NCBI GenBank assembly: GCA_020650975.1
Contig: JAIPMN010000006.1
Location: 1-64,000, forward strand
Source: Apostichopus californicus
Taxonomy: Eukaryota; Echinodermata; Holothuroidea; Aspidochirotida; Stichopodidae
Direction of reading: 5' to 3'
DNA: 64,000 bases
Position numbers and translations under genes: made by a program. The notes under the pieces are model-generated. The model was not told where the DNA came from and made no database searches. It was given only the letters and a program-made list of their open reading frames with translations. Below are positions 60,830 through 64,000 of the stretch, one piece after another (position 1 is the first letter of the stretch; each line of letters starts with the position of its first letter).

Positions 60830-63504
60830 CTGCAAAACCAAAATGGAGAGTAAAGATGAACTGTATGGTTGGATGGCAATGGATGTTTATAAACACATGA
60901 TTCACAAAGAATCACATTTAATTTGATGGCTAAAGAAAATTCAAAGGCTCCCCACAAGGTTTTCAACTTCAAGGTTCTATCGTTTTAATAATGCAGCCAC
61001 CAGAACCCTTCATACATAGAGAAATGCTTCATACAGCCATGTACAGTAAATCAAGCGTAACAACGGATAATCATGAATTTTAATGACTTTCCACACAGGG
61101 CTTACTGTAGACAGGATACAGAGGATATTACAAGTTACAACACAACACAACAGATGGACAATTGACATGTACAGTAAAAGTTTCAGTGTTATTGTGAAAA
61201 CCATCCTAAATTGCAGTTTCAGCCTTGATTTTGATAAATTTTCAGTGATATTCCATACTAAAATAACTTAAAATTGTACTTCACAGGCATGATTAGATGT
61301 TGTAGCGCTTAAGGGTTCAGTACATAAAAGTCAATTTTTAAGCTAAGTTGGTGGTTTCCATCTTAGTTCTCTGCATTTGCTTAGTTAAGTGGCTAAGGGA
61401 GGAAATGTGGAACATTCAATCAAATTAATTGGAACATTCAACCAATTACTTGCTCATTAACCTTCACAATTTCGAAAGCTTCCTCAGTTGGATCGATTAC
61501 AATCTTTTACTGTACATGGTACTAAATACAATATTAAGTAATCAAAAACATTTTTGACAAACTGCAAATAGCTGCTTTAAAATAATCAAGGAAATATTAA
61601 AAGAAGATCAATATGTCATTGTTTTCACAAATTCCTAAATTAACAGAAATTTTGCAAGAAAGCTGTCTTTAGCACCAATTTACCAAACCAATACAAGTTA
61701 CTTTTAACTATATGCTAATTCTAACTGATTCTGTAATTACGATACTGTAAGAACTACAGTAGGAAGATCTAAAGTATACAGTACGTATGACTACAGAACA
61801 GTCTTCCGAAAGGTGTGTACACACTGAAATATTTTAAAGAGCTGTCATTACATCAAAACAAAATTGTCTTTATCAATTTAACAGAATTTATACAAATTCA
61901 TTAATTATATTTCAATTGAATGATTCTTTATATTACCTACAGTAAGTTACAAACCAGTTAAGTGCCAAAGTAAATTTAACTACAGGTATTACTCCAAAGG
62001 TGCAGACACTGAAATTTCTTTAACTGCTTCTTCCCCCCCAAAAAAGTGTCTTTACCATATTCATGTTCATCAATTATCCTGAGTTCCAACTTATTCCTTA
62101 GCAGTACTATATGAACCAGTCTGTTCCAAAATCCTGTATATTTGACAACGACATCTCAACCTTCCTCTTTGAAAGAGCATTGTGGATTATTTCCAGTGAT
62201 GTTAGTTAACAGTATTGGTAATGGTAAACAACACAAGGATATTACAGTATACAGTATATCAACTACAATTACACACCAATGGTACTGTAGGTTATAGTTG
62301 GTTAATTGTTCTCTATATGTACCTCTCAAATTTTACAAAGTCCAAATACTTTCTCTCTCTTCACAGTTTTTGTAGAGCTCCTTTTGTTGTTAATAATATA
62401 AATTAATGTGTTGCTGTTTAAACTATTACCTTGAAAGTCCTTCAACTGAAACCACACAGTACTTTTGGTTGTTGATTAAGATTGCTAACATTTAAAGCAC
62501 ATCAATAAAGAGTATACAGGAACTACCAAATTTAAATATATCACCACTATCTGCTACGTACGGTATAAACAGGATCTCAAGACGATTGCTTCCTCTCTTA
62601 TTTATTAATTTATTTTCTTAACTCTACTGTACTGACCAGTACCATATGTAGGTGTACATGTGTTGTTGTTGTTGAACAACTATAGTACTAAAAACTATAT
62701 GCTATTTCCTAAATTAGACATGCTAATCATATGATTCAAATAAGACTTACATTAGGAATATGATTAAACTAAAAAGAAAAATAAAGAAAGAAATTCACAA
62801 AAGCAACAAACTTACAGTTACAGTACAACCTTGAATATAGCTACTGTATGGTAGAAAATTATATGTAAGCATGTGGTTTCCAGCTCTCAATAGAAATTTG
62901 ATGATTCCATTTACAAAGAATAGCCTTCCATCAGATGAAATAAAAATGTTTGAAGTTTCTGAGCTCTTTTAATGTTCAAGAAAATTTACAAATCAATCTG
63001 CAACATCTGTATGCTCATGCAACAATACTCACACTGCTAACACTTGATGATTAACGTTGATAGTACACTAGCTTTAGTTACAGTCCACTGCTTACTAATC
63101 TAACGGATTTACCAAGTCAAAAGACTAATCTTACCACACAGAAGAACACAGTTATTTGAAAAGCTCAAAGTACAGTCCATTCATTGAATTAACAACCATA
63201 GCAAACACAATCCTGGGACACTAGGCAGAAAAGAATGTCAATGGTGTACCATATATTTTCTACCCACACAATTGAATCAATACAGCAACATATACAGTGT
63301 GTAATGCATACATATAACACAAGAGTCAAGAGCAGTATAAAATTGGGTGTGTCAAGCACAGCCAAACTGGAGACACATTCTGCTCAAATGTTTTAAATTC
63401 TATTATGCAAAAAAGAACAAAAGCTTCTTCCTTAAATTTGCTAACATAGAGACCATGTTTAAATATTCCCTGAAAATTCTAGGCAAAAACTGTTCTTTGC
63501 TTAC
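60830..63504 (-). other. SPTAN1: 5' intron/leader region, no coding signal
   Basis: AT-rich; contains many TACAGTA/TACTGTA words (for example near 61173, 61500, 61773, 62245, 62627, 62843). No other gene recognised. It probably includes the first intron and possibly regulatory sequence. Confidence 0.5.
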
Positions 63505-63800
63505 CTGAAAATGAGAATAACTCCTAGTTTTGATTATGAATCCTTATTTGCCCAGACCAGGTTTGAGATCCTGGGCGTACACAGGCAGACTAAGAGTGCT
63601 TCACACTGCATATACTGTACATGTATATGTACAGTGCAGCGAATCAATTGGTATCCAGCAGTCACCTGACCTGTATGGAATGTTTGTATTGGAGCTCCCA
63701 GTAAACAGTATTGTGAGTAGTACATGCACACTTATTATGAACAGCGGGGAATTGAAGAGAAGGCCAAGTCAGACAGAAAGAGAGAGGCAGTTACACAGTG
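63505..63800 (-). other. Candidate non-coding first exon (5' UTR)
   Basis: The first coding exon starts with a splice acceptor (TTTTGCAG before 60829), so at least one non-coding exon must lie upstream. The best donor I see is TTTTCAG|GTAAGC with the exon ending at 63505. The 5' limit is unknown; a weak TATA-like stretch lies near 63822-63840 on the minus strand, so 63800 is only a guess. Other donors between 61000 and 63500, or outside the window, are possible. Confidence 0.3.
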
Positions 63801-64000
63801 TAGTGTCAGTGTGTGCAGTGGTAGTTTTTTAATAATAAAAAAATTGTCATAATTTATGCTCCTAAGGGCTAGTCTAGTCTGACATATATCTGTAGAGATG
63901 AGCGGGTAGAAATGAAGTAAGAGTACAGGTGTCTAATGATAATCTCAACAGTAGACTGTGGTGACTAACTGTTAGATTCCTGAATAATACTGCACTGCAG

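Noticed and set aside
1-64000. CRISPR arrays, operons or bacterial genes
   Set aside because: The tandem arrays lack the repeat-spacer pattern, and the spliced spectrin gene shows that the DNA is animal.

Overview
The window is almost entirely one large metazoan gene on the minus strand: a complete alpha-spectrin gene of the non-erythroid (alphaII, SPTAN1-like) type. I could join 52 coding exons from the start codon at 60802 down to the stop codon at 3547. Every splice junction has GT/AG ends, all phases agree, and the total is 7,236 bp, giving 2,411 residues plus stop. Fly alpha-spectrin and vertebrate alphaII-spectrin are close to this length. The model holds an N-terminal partial repeat used for tetramer formation, about twenty triple-helical spectrin repeats, an SH3 domain near residues 971-1026, and a calmodulin-like C-terminus with two canonical EF-hand loops (about 2275-2286 and 2318-2329).

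The DNA is AT-rich with many poly-C/poly-G runs, introns mostly 0.3-1.5 kb, tRNA-derived SINE and hAT-like elements. The protein resembles vertebrate alphaII-spectrin closely but lacks the vertebrate-specific calpain/calmodulin loop. Together this suggests a marine invertebrate, perhaps a deuterostome such as an echinoderm; the species cannot be fixed from this sequence.

Layout from high to low coordinates (direction of transcription): 60830-64000 is the 5' region, with a candidate non-coding first exon ending at 63505. 60563-60829 is the first coding exon, and a hAT-like element begins 9 nt beyond its donor. 50259-59260 encodes the first repeats (exons 2-13); its introns carry a tRNA-derived SINE, another dispersed repeat and an assembly gap. 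45438-50258 is a 4.8-kb intron with a hAT-like MITE. 40175-45437 encodes exons 14-20 and has a G-rich minisatellite. 34776-40174 is a 5.4-kb intron with a strong candidate 42-bp cassette exon. 32921-34775 holds the two SH3 exons, separated by an intron with an 83-bp tandem array that repeats the exon/intron junction. 20754-32405 and 9725-14973 encode the rest of the rod, separated by a 5.8-kb intron. 3547-8030 encodes the last repeat and the EF-hand domain. Below 3547 lie a probable 1.6-kb 3' UTR and about 1.9 kb of downstream sequence with no recognised gene.

Beyond the constitutive exons I found four in-frame candidate cassette microexons (38898-38939, 13550-13603, 22287-22304, 18722-18754). 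The first two are the better supported. I recognise no second protein-coding gene in the window.
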